From NCBI GenBank assembly GCA_964557375.1, contig CAZKZZ010000123.1:1-11255 (forward strand): a DNA stretch of 11,255 nucleotides, written 5' to 3'. Source of the stretch: CAZKZZ01 sp964557375. Lineage in GTDB: Bacteria > Spirochaetota > Spirochaetia > SPDA01 > CAZJBZ01. Every line of letters begins with the position of its first letter. The first letter of the stretch is position 1. A program made the translations under genes and the position numbers. Of the stretch, positions 1 to 6,447 are shown in pieces. A model generated the notes under the pieces. That model had not been told where the DNA came from, made no database searches, and saw nothing but the letters and a program-made list of their open reading frames with translations.

Positions 1-29
1 TTAGTATAAAAACAAAGAAGGGAGGTCAA

Positions 30-1217
30 CTAAAAATCATCAAAAAAATCATCATTGTCCAGAGGATTATCGCCTGAGAACATATCATCCATTAAAGAAT
101 CCCCCCCTGGAGACATATCTCCCTCGGGTGATATGTCCCAACTCATCTTGGAGTAGAGTTTAAATACATGACGCACCTGGGCCATTTTCCAGGACAGATT
201 CTTCTGTTCCCGCTTAAAATCCCGAAAAAAATCTTCTGTGCTGTATCCGGACCAAAGCATCCCCTTTTCAACTCTTCCGGCGTCATAGAGGTCGGTAATA
301 CCCCAAATTCTGTAAAAAACATGCTCAAAAAGGAAAATTACGCTCCGCATTCTAAAAATCGCAGTACTAACAGCAACCTTGTCTTTTACAGCGGACCCCA
401 TATCAGGTCCTTCACCGGCACTGTACTGTTCCCATCGTTGAAATACCTCGTTATACTCCATTAGATCGGCGTAGGCATCGTTGAAACGCTTTTTATAGTC
501 ATTATAGGTAGGGACATACCGCTTCAGGGCGCCCAGTGAACCGGCCAAAAAAGCTTCAATTTTGTGGTCGAGCCACTGCTTTTCGAAGGTTTCGATATCG
601 GCGGCATCCACGGAAAGGGCCCGGAGCTGTTCATCCTGCTCCTGTTCGACCGCCTGTCCCGGCTTCGCCGAAAATTGGTCTCCTCTTTTGTTGCGGCAGG
701 AGACTTCGCCTTCTACACAGGTTACTAAAATCGACCCGTCCGGCGCTGTTGTTACTCGGAATTCAGTCCCCCGGACTCCCATAACAGCGCTTTCCGTACT
801 AACTGCTACTTCACCTGTACCGGCCAGCTTCTGTACTTTCATCCCGAGAGATCCGGTTAGAAGATTGACATTCGACTGTTTTTTTCCCCCGCTTTGATCA
901 AAATCAAAATAAAAAGCGGTATTCTCGTCGACTTTGAGAACCGTTCCGCTGCTGATCGGGGAATCGAGCTCTACTTCCGCGTAAGAACCGGCTCCTGTTT
1001 CCATCAGGTCGTATTTTTCCATCTTGAGCCCAATGGCAACCTGCTGCCACGGTATGTATTCTCCATCACGAAAAACATCCACAACACCGTCTATATACCC
1101 GATGATACCGAGAAGATCACTGTCCCCCCTGTCTCTCTGCTGAGCATACAGTGGTGCAGATGAAATAAGGGCAACTAAGAGGCCGGTAAGTATCGTGACG
1201 GCTATTCGCTTTTTCAT
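30..1217 (-). CDS. Secreted FecR-domain protein
   Basis: The product is about 395 residues and is probably exported. It begins with a Lys/Arg-containing n-region and a hydrophobic stretch that ends in LYA-QQ near residue 25, which looks like a Sec signal peptide with signal peptidase I cleavage. Residues of about 40-195 match the FecR domain: SYAEVEL, GTVLKVDENT, the VNLLTGSLGMKV segment, then STESAVMGVRGTEFRV and VEGEV. The remainder is helix-rich with many aromatic and charged residues and ends in a very acidic tail (DNDDFFDDF). In proteobacteria FecR domains can relay iron signals, but spirochaetes often have stand-alone secreted FecR proteins of unknown role. No TonB receptor or ECF sigma factor lies nearby, so iron signalling is not supported here. 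I chose the ATG at 1217; a TTG at 1226 is in frame but has no Shine-Dalgarno sequence. The domain call is strong and the function is unknown. Confidence 0.85.
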   Translation of the reverse strand: MKKRIAVTILTGLLVALISSAPLYAQQRDRGDSDLLGIIGYIDGVVDVFRDGEYIPWQQVAIGLKMEKYDLMETGAGSYAEVELDSPISSGTVLKVDENTAFYFDFDQSGGKKQSNVNLLTGSLGMKVQKLAGTGEVAVSTESAVMGVRGTEFRVTTAPDGSILVTCVEGEVSCRNKRGDQFSAKPGQAVEQEQDEQLRALSVDAADIETFEKQWLDHKIEAFLAGSLGALKRYVPTYNDYKKRFNDAYADLMEYNEVFQRWEQYSAGEGPDMGSAVKDKVAVSTAIFRMRSVIFLFEHVFYRIWGITDLYDAGRVEKGMLWSGYSTEDFFRDFKREQKNLSWKMAQVRHVFKLYSKMSWDISPEGDMSPGGDSLMDDMFSGDNPLDNDDFFDDF

Positions 1218-1232
1218 ATCACTCAACTTTGA

Positions 1233-1261
1233 AATATACCACGACTTGTATGCTAATTCAA
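1233..1261 (-). promoter_or_regulatory. Candidate sigma-70 promoter for the FecR gene
   Basis: On the minus strand, TTGAAT (1256-1261) is followed after exactly 17 bases by TATATT (1233-1238). Transcription would start near 1226, leaving a leader of only about 10 bases before the ATG at 1217. The -35 box lies just upstream of the end of pepT, within a small AT-rich inverted repeat at 1252-1270 (arms GCTAATT and AATTAGC). The call rests on sequence pattern only. Confidence 0.5.
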
Positions 1262-1265
1262 TTAA

Positions 1266-2546
1266 TTAGCGATTTTTTGTACCGGTTTGCACATCCGCTC
1301 CTGCCCATCGTTTTACCAGCTCGATAATCGTCTCCGAGGCTTTTACCATAAGCGAGGCAACGATCCACTCCCGCTCTCCATGATAATTTGCACCCCCTGT
1401 AAATACATTCGGGGTGGGAATTCCCTGTTCGCTGAGCCGGGCCCCGTCCGTACCTCCGCGGATTATCTTTTCAACCGGTGTAAGGCCGACAGTTTTGATT
1501 GCCTCTTTGAGATATTCGATCCCCCGGGGGTCTTTGGAAATAAAATCGCGCATATTCACATACTGCTTCTCAGTTTCTACTGTGACTTTTCCGCCGGGAA
1601 ACTGTGCCTCCACTACTGCAGCGATCTTGCGGAGCGCATCGGTCCGTCTTTCTATCTCGTTATAGTCGAAATCCCGCAGATAGATCTCCAATGATGCCTG
1701 CGAAGAGGTACCTGTTAGTTCGATCGGCAGGTAGAACCCGAACCGTCCGTCCGTTGCTTCCGGCGACTCATTACGCGGAAGCATGGTGACAAATTGGGAA
1801 GCCATTGTAACGGCATTCATCAATTTACCCCGCCCTTTGCCCGGGTGAATGTTGACTCCTTTCAGTTTGACAACGGCCTTATATCCGTAAAAACATTCCG
1901 CTTCAATAATGCCTTTACCGTCCCCGTCGATGGTATAGCAGTATCCGGAACGGAGCTTTTCGATGGGGAACCGGAGCAGCCCCTTTCCGGTCTCCTCATC
2001 CGGTGTAAAAATGATTTCGATCGTTCCATGGGGGATGTCAGGATGCTCCCGGAGCCAGGCTACCGCAGCCATTATTTCGGCTATTCCCGCCTTGTCGTCG
2101 GCCCCGAGCAGGGTTGTACCGTCGGCGGTAATGATTGTCTCTCCTTTGTACCGAAGAAGATCGGGGAACTCTCCCGGATCGAGAGTAATTCCATCTTTCA
2201 ATTCGATAATCGATCCGTCATAGTTGTGATGGAGCTGGGGTTTTACATCTTTACCGGAAGCTTCCGCCGATGTATCGACATGGGCCAAAAACCCGATTAC
2301 TTGATTTTCCGATTTTCCTTCTATATTAGAGGGAAGCCGTGCTATGAGATACCCGTGTTCATCGAGTTCTATCTCCTCGATACCGAGTTCTTCCAGCTCA
2401 GAAACCAAAAGGCGCAGGAGGTCCCATTGCCCGGGGGTAGAGGGTATTTGTTCCCCATGACGGTCTGATGTCGTCTCTATCCGTACATATCGTAAAAACC
2501 GGTCCAGTATCTGCTTTTCGAGCCATTCGCTCCTGTTCTGGTCCAT
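1266..2546 (-). CDS. pepT: Peptidase T (tripeptide aminopeptidase)
   Basis: This cytoplasmic M20-family zinc aminopeptidase removes the N-terminal residue of tripeptides during peptide use. It has 426 residues, against about 408 in E. coli PepT. The two-metal active site is complete: HVDTS (H89, D91), GADDKAG (D150), TPDEE (catalytic E184, metal-binding E185), TIDGD (D207) and GGANYHGERE (H389). The N-terminal segment with IPSTPGQW and the late GGTDGARLS/PTPNVFTGG block are also typical. I chose the ATG at 2546 because GGAG lies about 6 bases upstream and the product then begins like known PepT. An ATG at 2558 is possible, and the open frame runs up to 2702 without family similarity. Upstream lies a terminator-like hairpin (2629-2669), and the FecR gene follows after 48 bases. 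Confidence 0.95.
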   Translation of the reverse strand: MDQNRSEWLEKQILDRFLRYVRIETTSDRHGEQIPSTPGQWDLLRLLVSELEELGIEEIELDEHGYLIARLPSNIEGKSENQVIGFLAHVDTSAEASGKDVKPQLHHNYDGSIIELKDGITLDPGEFPDLLRYKGETIITADGTTLLGADDKAGIAEIMAAVAWLREHPDIPHGTIEIIFTPDEETGKGLLRFPIEKLRSGYCYTIDGDGKGIIEAECFYGYKAVVKLKGVNIHPGKGRGKLMNAVTMASQFVTMLPRNESPEATDGRFGFYLPIELTGTSSQASLEIYLRDFDYNEIERRTDALRKIAAVVEAQFPGGKVTVETEKQYVNMRDFISKDPRGIEYLKEAIKTVGLTPVEKIIRGGTDGARLSEQGIPTPNVFTGGANYHGEREWIVASLMVKASETIIELVKRWAGADVQTGTKNR

Positions 2547-2628
2547 AATCGTCTCCATTCTCCCGGGCTTTACTCGAGTACCCACTCTTCTAACAGAAAT
2601 GCAGAGAAAAATATAGTGCTCGGAGGAT

Positions 2629-2669
2629 AAAAAAAGCTGCAAAGTCGCCTTACCATCAACTTTGCAGCT
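2629..2669 (-). terminator. Intrinsic terminator or attenuator upstream of pepT
   Basis: On the minus strand a perfect 11-bp stem (AGCTGCAAAGT paired with ACTTTGCAGCT, at 2659-2669 and 2635-2645) encloses a 13-base loop and runs directly into a run of seven T residues (2629-2635). This is the classical form of a Rho-independent terminator. It lies about 340 bases after the stop of the AEC transporter gene and about 85 bases before the pepT start. It could end the transporter transcript or act as a leader attenuator for pepT. No obvious leader peptide or known riboswitch is visible around it. Confidence 0.7.
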
Positions 2670-2737
2670 AAGAAGGAAATATATTAATAAAAGGAGGTAC
2701 ATAATAAAAACAGTCGAAGGGGGGTTGGGGTTACATT

Positions 2738-2769
2738 ACTTTCCTGAAAATCTTGATTTTCAGGAAAGT
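2738..2769. repeat. Perfect 14-bp inverted repeat
   Basis: Arms ACTTTCCTGAAAAT (2738-2751) and ATTTTCAGGAAAGT (2756-2769) flank a CTTG loop. No T-run follows on either strand, so it does not look like a terminator. Its right arm doubles as the start of the first 94-base repeat copy. The second copy lacks the matching left arm, so this hairpin forms only at the pepT-side edge of the array. Confidence 0.8.
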
Positions 2770-2851
2770 CTGGAAGTTTGTGCAGCTATACTGCGCAAAC
2801 TTCATCCGCGCTTCTATATATAGCTTTTCACCTTCGATTTTTCCCCTCAGT
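2758..2851. repeat. 94-base direct repeat, copy A, with hairpin
   Basis: This copy matches 2918-3011 at 93 of 94 positions; the one difference is C at 2835 versus T at 2995. It contains a 13-bp stem-loop (GAAGTTTGTGCAG at 2773-2785, loop CTATA, CTGCGCAAACTTC at 2791-2803) with a single T-G pair. Then come a GC-rich patch, the palindrome CTATATATAG (2814-2823) and a pyrimidine-rich end (TTTTTCCCCTCAGT). It is the first of three units of about 80 bases that each begin with GTCTGG followed by a hairpin. Confidence 0.9.
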
Positions 2852-2927
2852 CTGGAAGTTTTCGCATACTATGCGAAAACTTCACCCCCGCTTACGGTTT
2901 CCTTTTATCATATCCGCTTTCAGGAAA
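2850..2927. repeat. Diverged middle unit of the hairpin array
   Basis: This unit sits between the two near-identical copies. It shares the GTCTGGAAGTTT start and the hairpin layout, but its sequence differs. Its stem is a perfect 13 bp (GAAGTTTTCGCAT at 2855-2867, loop ACT, ATGCGAAAACTTC at 2871-2883). After the hairpin it keeps a CACCCCCGCTT patch resembling CATCCGCGCTT of the flanking copies, then diverges. Hairpin centres fall at about 2788, 2869 and 2948, a spacing of 79-81 bases. Confidence 0.8.
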
Positions 2928-3011
2928 GTCTGGAAGTTTGTGCAGCTATACTGCGCAAACTTCATCCGCGCTTCTATATATAGCTTTTCACCTTTGATTT
3001 TTCCCCTCAGT
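2918..3011. repeat. 94-base direct repeat, copy B, overlapping the transporter stop
   Basis: This is the second near-identical copy, exactly 160 bases after copy A, with its hairpin at 2933-2963. Its right end (CCCCTCAGT) contains the stop codon of the AEC transporter gene (TGA, read on the minus strand at 3007-3009) and two bases of that gene's last sense codon. The repeat therefore begins inside the 3' end of the coding sequence. Confidence 0.9.
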
Positions 3012-3951
3012 AAAGTACCGGATACTGGGTGAGCACCACAGTTGCCGCTATGAAGGTGATTATAGTATAAATCGCTATCGTGGAGGTGATGTAGGATTCT
3101 TCTTCGGTACCGGCCGAGCGGGCAAATATCGGAATCGAAAAAGAGGGAGCAGTGAGGAAGAGGATCCAGATTGCCGTTACGTAACCTTGAGACCACCCCA
3201 ATACATTGCGGATAAGGAGAACTCCAACGCAATAGGCGAGTACTACCGCCAGCGGGAGGCGGACCAGTACCGTAATGACGGCGTCCCTGCTGCCCCGCCT
3301 GACAAACCGCAGACCGTACCCGATAACCATGAGAATAAGGGGGCCGATTGCGGCACCCATCATATCACACAACGCAAAAACACCGCGTCCTGCCGCGGTT
3401 TCCCCGAACGGGCCGGTTATTCCGAGAAGATTCAGCACCAGTCCGGCAATAATCCCGATGTTGATCGGTGAAAAGAGGAACGATTTCAGCGGCAGCCCTT
3501 TTTTCCCTTCTTCCCGGGCGGTGAAAATTGGAATCAACAGAAACCAGAAAAAGATTTCATGTCCTAAATCAACAACAGCAATATATTCGAGTCCGGCCAC
3601 ACCGTAGAGCGAAGAGAACAGGGCCAGGCCGAGCATCCCGTACTCCATGCCGCCGGTAAGAAAAGGAGCGTACCGCTTACCGGTAGGAAGAAGGGGAGAT
3701 ACAAGAAATCCCCCTCCCATCATAATCAAATTCGCAGCAAAAACGGCAAGTGCGACGATAACCAGCCCACCTTCGAGACGGGCTGTCAAAAAAGTCTTGA
3801 AAAGCACACCGGGCAGGAGCACATTGACAATGAGCCATTTAAGCTGGTCGACAGTACTCCGGGAGAGAAACTCCTTTTTCCTGAAAAGAACCCCCAGCCC
3901 GATAAATCCGATAAGAGGTATAATTTTTGCAATGATCATAAGAAAAACCAT
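3007..3951 (-). CDS. AEC-family membrane transporter (auxin efflux carrier-like permease)
   Basis: This is an integral inner-membrane protein of about 314 residues with roughly ten hydrophobic helices in two groups of five, as in the AEC family. The start (KIIPLIGFIGLGVLFRKKEFLS...STVDQLKWLIVNVLLPGVLFKTF) is a typical AEC first-helix region. A second set of helices begins near FSPINIGIIAGLVLNLLG, and GYVTAIWILFLTAPSFSIPIFAR falls in the conserved C-terminal half. Characterised bacterial members export or import organic anions such as malonate; the substrate here cannot be inferred. The start is unclear: ATG at 3951 (used here), TTG at 3978 and ATG at 3939 are in frame, and none has a good Shine-Dalgarno sequence. 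It is transcribed away from the plsC-like gene, and its stop lies inside a repeat. Confidence 0.88.
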   Translation of the reverse strand: MVFLMIIAKIIPLIGFIGLGVLFRKKEFLSRSTVDQLKWLIVNVLLPGVLFKTFLTARLEGGLVIVALAVFAANLIMMGGGFLVSPLLPTGKRYAPFLTGGMEYGMLGLALFSSLYGVAGLEYIAVVDLGHEIFFWFLLIPIFTAREEGKKGLPLKSFLFSPINIGIIAGLVLNLLGITGPFGETAAGRGVFALCDMMGAAIGPLILMVIGYGLRFVRRGSRDAVITVLVRLPLAVVLAYCVGVLLIRNVLGWSQGYVTAIWILFLTAPSFSIPIFARSAGTEEESYITSTIAIYTIITFIAATVVLTQYPVLY

Positions 3952-4038
3952 GATATACCGTAAACGGAAATGATACAAGTTGAAGCCGCACCCGAAACCG
4001 GACTGGAATTTTCTTTATCGATATGATAAAAACGGAAA

Positions 4039-4054
4039 TTACATAAAAACCTCC
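4039..4054 (-). other. Shine-Dalgarno with start-stop codon pair (GGAGG, then ATG-TAA)
   Basis: On the minus strand, upstream of the AEC transporter gene, GGAGG (4050-4054) is followed after five bases by ATG (4042-4044) and at once by TAA (4039-4041). The ATG is in the same frame as the transporter gene. It may be a minimal start-stop upstream ORF, the remnant of a former longer start, or chance. It lies in the 100-base divergent gap before the plsC-like gene. Confidence 0.3.
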
Positions 4055-4078
4055 ACTCTTTTGTAAGGATGTGTACTG

Positions 4079-5344
4079 TTGAGTAAAAACGATCTGGACG
4101 CAATTATCGAAAAAAACAAACGAAAAAAACGGAGAAAAGAGCGGAGAAGAATAAAAACGTACCGCATTATCTATGAATTTTTCCGGGCCACACTCGGCGC
4201 GCGGCTAATAAAAAAATTCAATGTACATCCAGAAAACCTCGAACTGTTTGAGGAGCTCGACCCGCCCTATTTTCTTATTTCAAACCATAACAGCTTCTGG
4301 GGACCGTTCATGATGGCCTATTTTGTCCCGATACCTGTCTCCTATGTAGTAAGTGACGCCAATTTCCGTTCTCTCTTTGTACGCATATTCCTCGGGTTTG
4401 TAGCGGCGATTCCAAAGACCAAAGTGATTTCCGATTTGGATACCATAAAACACATCATGGAAATCAAACAGCGGAATGGGGTAATCGGTCTTTTCCCCGA
4501 AGGGCAAAACTCGTATGACGGTCATAGCCAGCCCATCTACTACTCGACTGCGAAGCTTCTCAGGCGTTCAAATATACCGGTGGTATTTGCAGATAAAAAA
4601 GGAACATACCTTACTTTTCCGAGATGGGCAAAGAAAAGCAGAAAGGGAGAAGTCTCCATTTCGTACCGGCTCGTCTTTACTCCCGAAGAGCTCAAAACGT
4701 TACCGGTAGAAGCTATTTATCAGAAGCTGGTCACACTCATCGATTACGATGCGTTCGAAACGCAGAAGGAACGCATGGTCTCCTTTAAAGGAAAAGATTT
4801 AGCCGAATACCTGGAAATCGTTCTTTTTGTGTGTCCCGACTGCCGCTCGCTCGCCTCCCTCGTTTCAAAGGGCGATATTCTGACATGTACCAGGTGCGGC
4901 TACGCGGTTCGCTATACCGAACTCTGCTTTTTTGAGCCGGTAAAGGGAGAACTCCATTTCCGCGATATCAGGCAATGGAATGTGTGGCAAATCGAATACA
5001 TCAATACTCTGGTTTCTGAAAAAATAACTGATCAAAACGATGAGCCGGTGTTTCAGGAGAAAGAGATCCGACTGGGTACCGGATATAAATCTGAACCGAT
5101 GAAACCGGCGGGAAAAGGGATGTTGTCCCTCTACAGCGACAGGCTCCGTTTCCTGCCAAGAGAAAACCGAGAAATGGCCTTTTTTCTCAACAAGATCGAG
5201 GGGCTTAATATGCACAACGAAGAAAAACTGGAGTTTTATTACGACGACACGTTGTTCCGCTTCGACAGCGAACATGTCCGGGTGTCCCTGTACAAGTGGT
5301 ATATTTTTATTCAGGCAGTCAAAAGTTTCAATAAACCGGTATGA
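4079..5344 (+). CDS. PlsC-type acyltransferase with C-terminal zinc ribbon
   Basis: The 421-residue protein has a very basic N-terminus (residues 10-27) and a PlsC/LPLAT acyltransferase domain at about 55-230. It then carries a zinc ribbon (CPDC at 252-255, CTRC at 270-273) and a beta-rich C-terminal region (about 330-415) that could be PH- or GRAM-like. PlsC enzymes acylate lysophosphatidic acid or related lipids at the membrane. Visible family motifs are SNHNSFWGPF (69-78), IPKTK (111-115) and FPEGQNS (139-145). The catalytic HX4D motif reads H70-NSFW-G75, so the expected Asp is Gly and activity is uncertain. The usual family length is about 200-260 residues, so this is an extended form. 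The start is TTG with AAGGA nine bases upstream. The stop overlaps the threonine synthase start in ATGA, so the two genes are probably translationally coupled. The acyl acceptor cannot be told. Confidence 0.82.
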   Translation: MSKNDLDAIIEKNKRKKRRKERRRIKTYRIIYEFFRATLGARLIKKFNVHPENLELFEELDPPYFLISNHNSFWGPFMMAYFVPIPVSYVVSDANFRSLFVRIFLGFVAAIPKTKVISDLDTIKHIMEIKQRNGVIGLFPEGQNSYDGHSQPIYYSTAKLLRRSNIPVVFADKKGTYLTFPRWAKKSRKGEVSISYRLVFTPEELKTLPVEAIYQKLVTLIDYDAFETQKERMVSFKGKDLAEYLEIVLFVCPDCRSLASLVSKGDILTCTRCGYAVRYTELCFFEPVKGELHFRDIRQWNVWQIEYINTLVSEKITDQNDEPVFQEKEIRLGTGYKSEPMKPAGKGMLSLYSDRLRFLPRENREMAFFLNKIEGLNMHNEEKLEFYYDDTLFRFDSEHVRVSLYKWYIFIQAVKSFNKPV

Positions 5345-6447
5345 TGTTCTGTCGGTCCTGCGGCGCGCACTATCCTCTCGATGAACCGATCTGGCGCTGT
5401 ACCTGCGGGGGCCTCCTTTCTCTGCACTGGAAGCCGGTGATCGATATTTCCCGGATCGCAAAACGGTTTCCTACCCTGCTCCGGTACCGAGAAGCATATC
5501 CGATTGACCCACAACATCCGATAATCGATTTTGGAGACGGATTTACGCCACTTCTTCCCATCACAATCGCAGGGCGGGACATACAGGTAAAACAGGACCA
5601 CCTCTTTTCAACAGGCTCGTTTAAAGACCGGGGTGCCGCGATTCTTATCAGTAAGGTCAAGGAACTGGGCATTTCACACATTGTAGAAGACTCATCAGGC
5701 AATGCCGGGTGTGCCGTTGCAGCATACGCGTCCGGGGCAGGCATTTCGTGCGACATTTTTGTACCCGAGTCTACATCTGATGAAAAACTGGCCCAAATAT
5801 ATACGTACGGCGCCGCTCTAAAAAGGATTCCCGGTACGCGGGAAGATACGGCCGAGGCGGCTTTAAAAGCAGCTTCTCAAGCCTACTACGCGAGTCATTG
5901 CTGGAACCCGTTTTTCTTTCACGGTACCAAAAGCGCGGCGTATGAGATCAGCGAACAGCTCGGGTGGAAAGCCCCCGATATCATCGTTGTACCGACGGGA
6001 AACGGGACCCTCCTCCTCGGTTTGTATATCGGGTTCAGCGAATTGCTCGACGCGGGTATTATCTCACAGCTGCCGTCTCTCATCGCGGTACAGAGTGAAA
6101 CCTGTTCTCCGCTTTCCTACGCATGGAGGGGTGATGCATCCAATAAGTCCGCGAATACATCCACCATTGCCGAAGGGATTGCCATTGCAGAACCGGTGCG
6201 AAAGGATGAAATGGTCGATGCACTAAAATGTACACGGGGAGATGTTATAACCGTCTCGGACGGAGAAATAATGGATGCTTTTTCTGAAATGGGAAGGCGG
6301 GGCTTTTTTATAGAACCGACCGCGGCCGCATCAATCGCGGGAGTCAAGAAAATAGCGGCCGGTGTTGATCGGAAATCTAATCTCGTCACTTTTATTACCG
6401 GGCACGGATTGAAAGCAGCGGGGAAACTGGCCCATATCAGCCCTTGA
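5341..6447 (+). CDS. thrC: Threonine synthase (PLP-dependent)
   Basis: The 368-residue cytoplasmic enzyme should convert O-phosphohomoserine to threonine and phosphate with pyridoxal phosphate. An N-terminal zinc ribbon (CRSC at 4-7, CTC at 20-22) is typical of bacterial and archaeal threonine synthases of this length. The PLP lysine is K95 in STGSFKDRGA. The cofactor-binding loop is DSSGNAG (117-123), and PTGNGTLLLG is the glycine-rich phosphate loop. The C-terminal FITGHGLKAAGK matches the family ending. Its ATG overlaps the acyltransferase stop (ATGA), and its TGA overlaps a possible TTG start of the next gene. No other threonine-pathway gene (homoserine dehydrogenase or kinase) lies in the window. 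Related fold-type II enzymes such as cysteate synthase cannot be fully excluded. Confidence 0.88.
   Translation: MMFCRSCGAHYPLDEPIWRCTCGGLLSLHWKPVIDISRIAKRFPTLLRYREAYPIDPQHPIIDFGDGFTPLLPITIAGRDIQVKQDHLFSTGSFKDRGAAILISKVKELGISHIVEDSSGNAGCAVAAYASGAGISCDIFVPESTSDEKLAQIYTYGAALKRIPGTREDTAEAALKAASQAYYASHCWNPFFFHGTKSAAYEISEQLGWKAPDIIVVPTGNGTLLLGLYIGFSELLDAGIISQLPSLIAVQSETCSPLSYAWRGDASNKSANTSTIAEGIAIAEPVRKDEMVDALKCTRGDVITVSDGEIMDAFSEMGRRGFFIEPTAAASIAGVKKIAAGVDRKSNLVTFITGHGLKAAGKLAHISP

Noticed and set aside
1252..1270. Inverted repeat GCTAATT/AATTAGC as the pepT terminator
   Set aside because: The stem is only 7 AT-rich pairs and no T-run follows on the minus strand; it fits better as part of the promoter region of the next gene.
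1794..2468. Long plus-strand open frame opposite pepT
   Set aside because: It is antisense to a complete, motif-verified pepT and has no recognisable domains or ribosome site.
2692..2697. AGGAGG on the plus strand as a ribosome site for a plus-strand gene
   Set aside because: No ATG, GTG or TTG follows at a usable distance, and no convincing plus-strand coding sequence follows.
2547..2702. Extension of pepT upstream to 2702
   Set aside because: The added residues match no PepT N-terminus, the frame crosses the terminator-like hairpin, and the ATG at 2546 has a proper GGAG and gives a normal PepT beginning.
2718..2730. G-rich run (GGGGGG TT GGGG) as a G-quadruplex
   Set aside because: Only two G-runs are present; four are needed for an intramolecular quadruplex.
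2758..3011. CRISPR array
   Set aside because: There are only three units, the repeats are long and imperfect, spacers are not unique short sequences of constant length, and no cas genes are present.
2753..3032. Open frames of about 60-115 codons across the hairpin array on both strands
   Set aside because: They are built from the repeat and its palindromes, so they recur in several frames with similar peptides. They lack Shine-Dalgarno sites and show no protein-family features.
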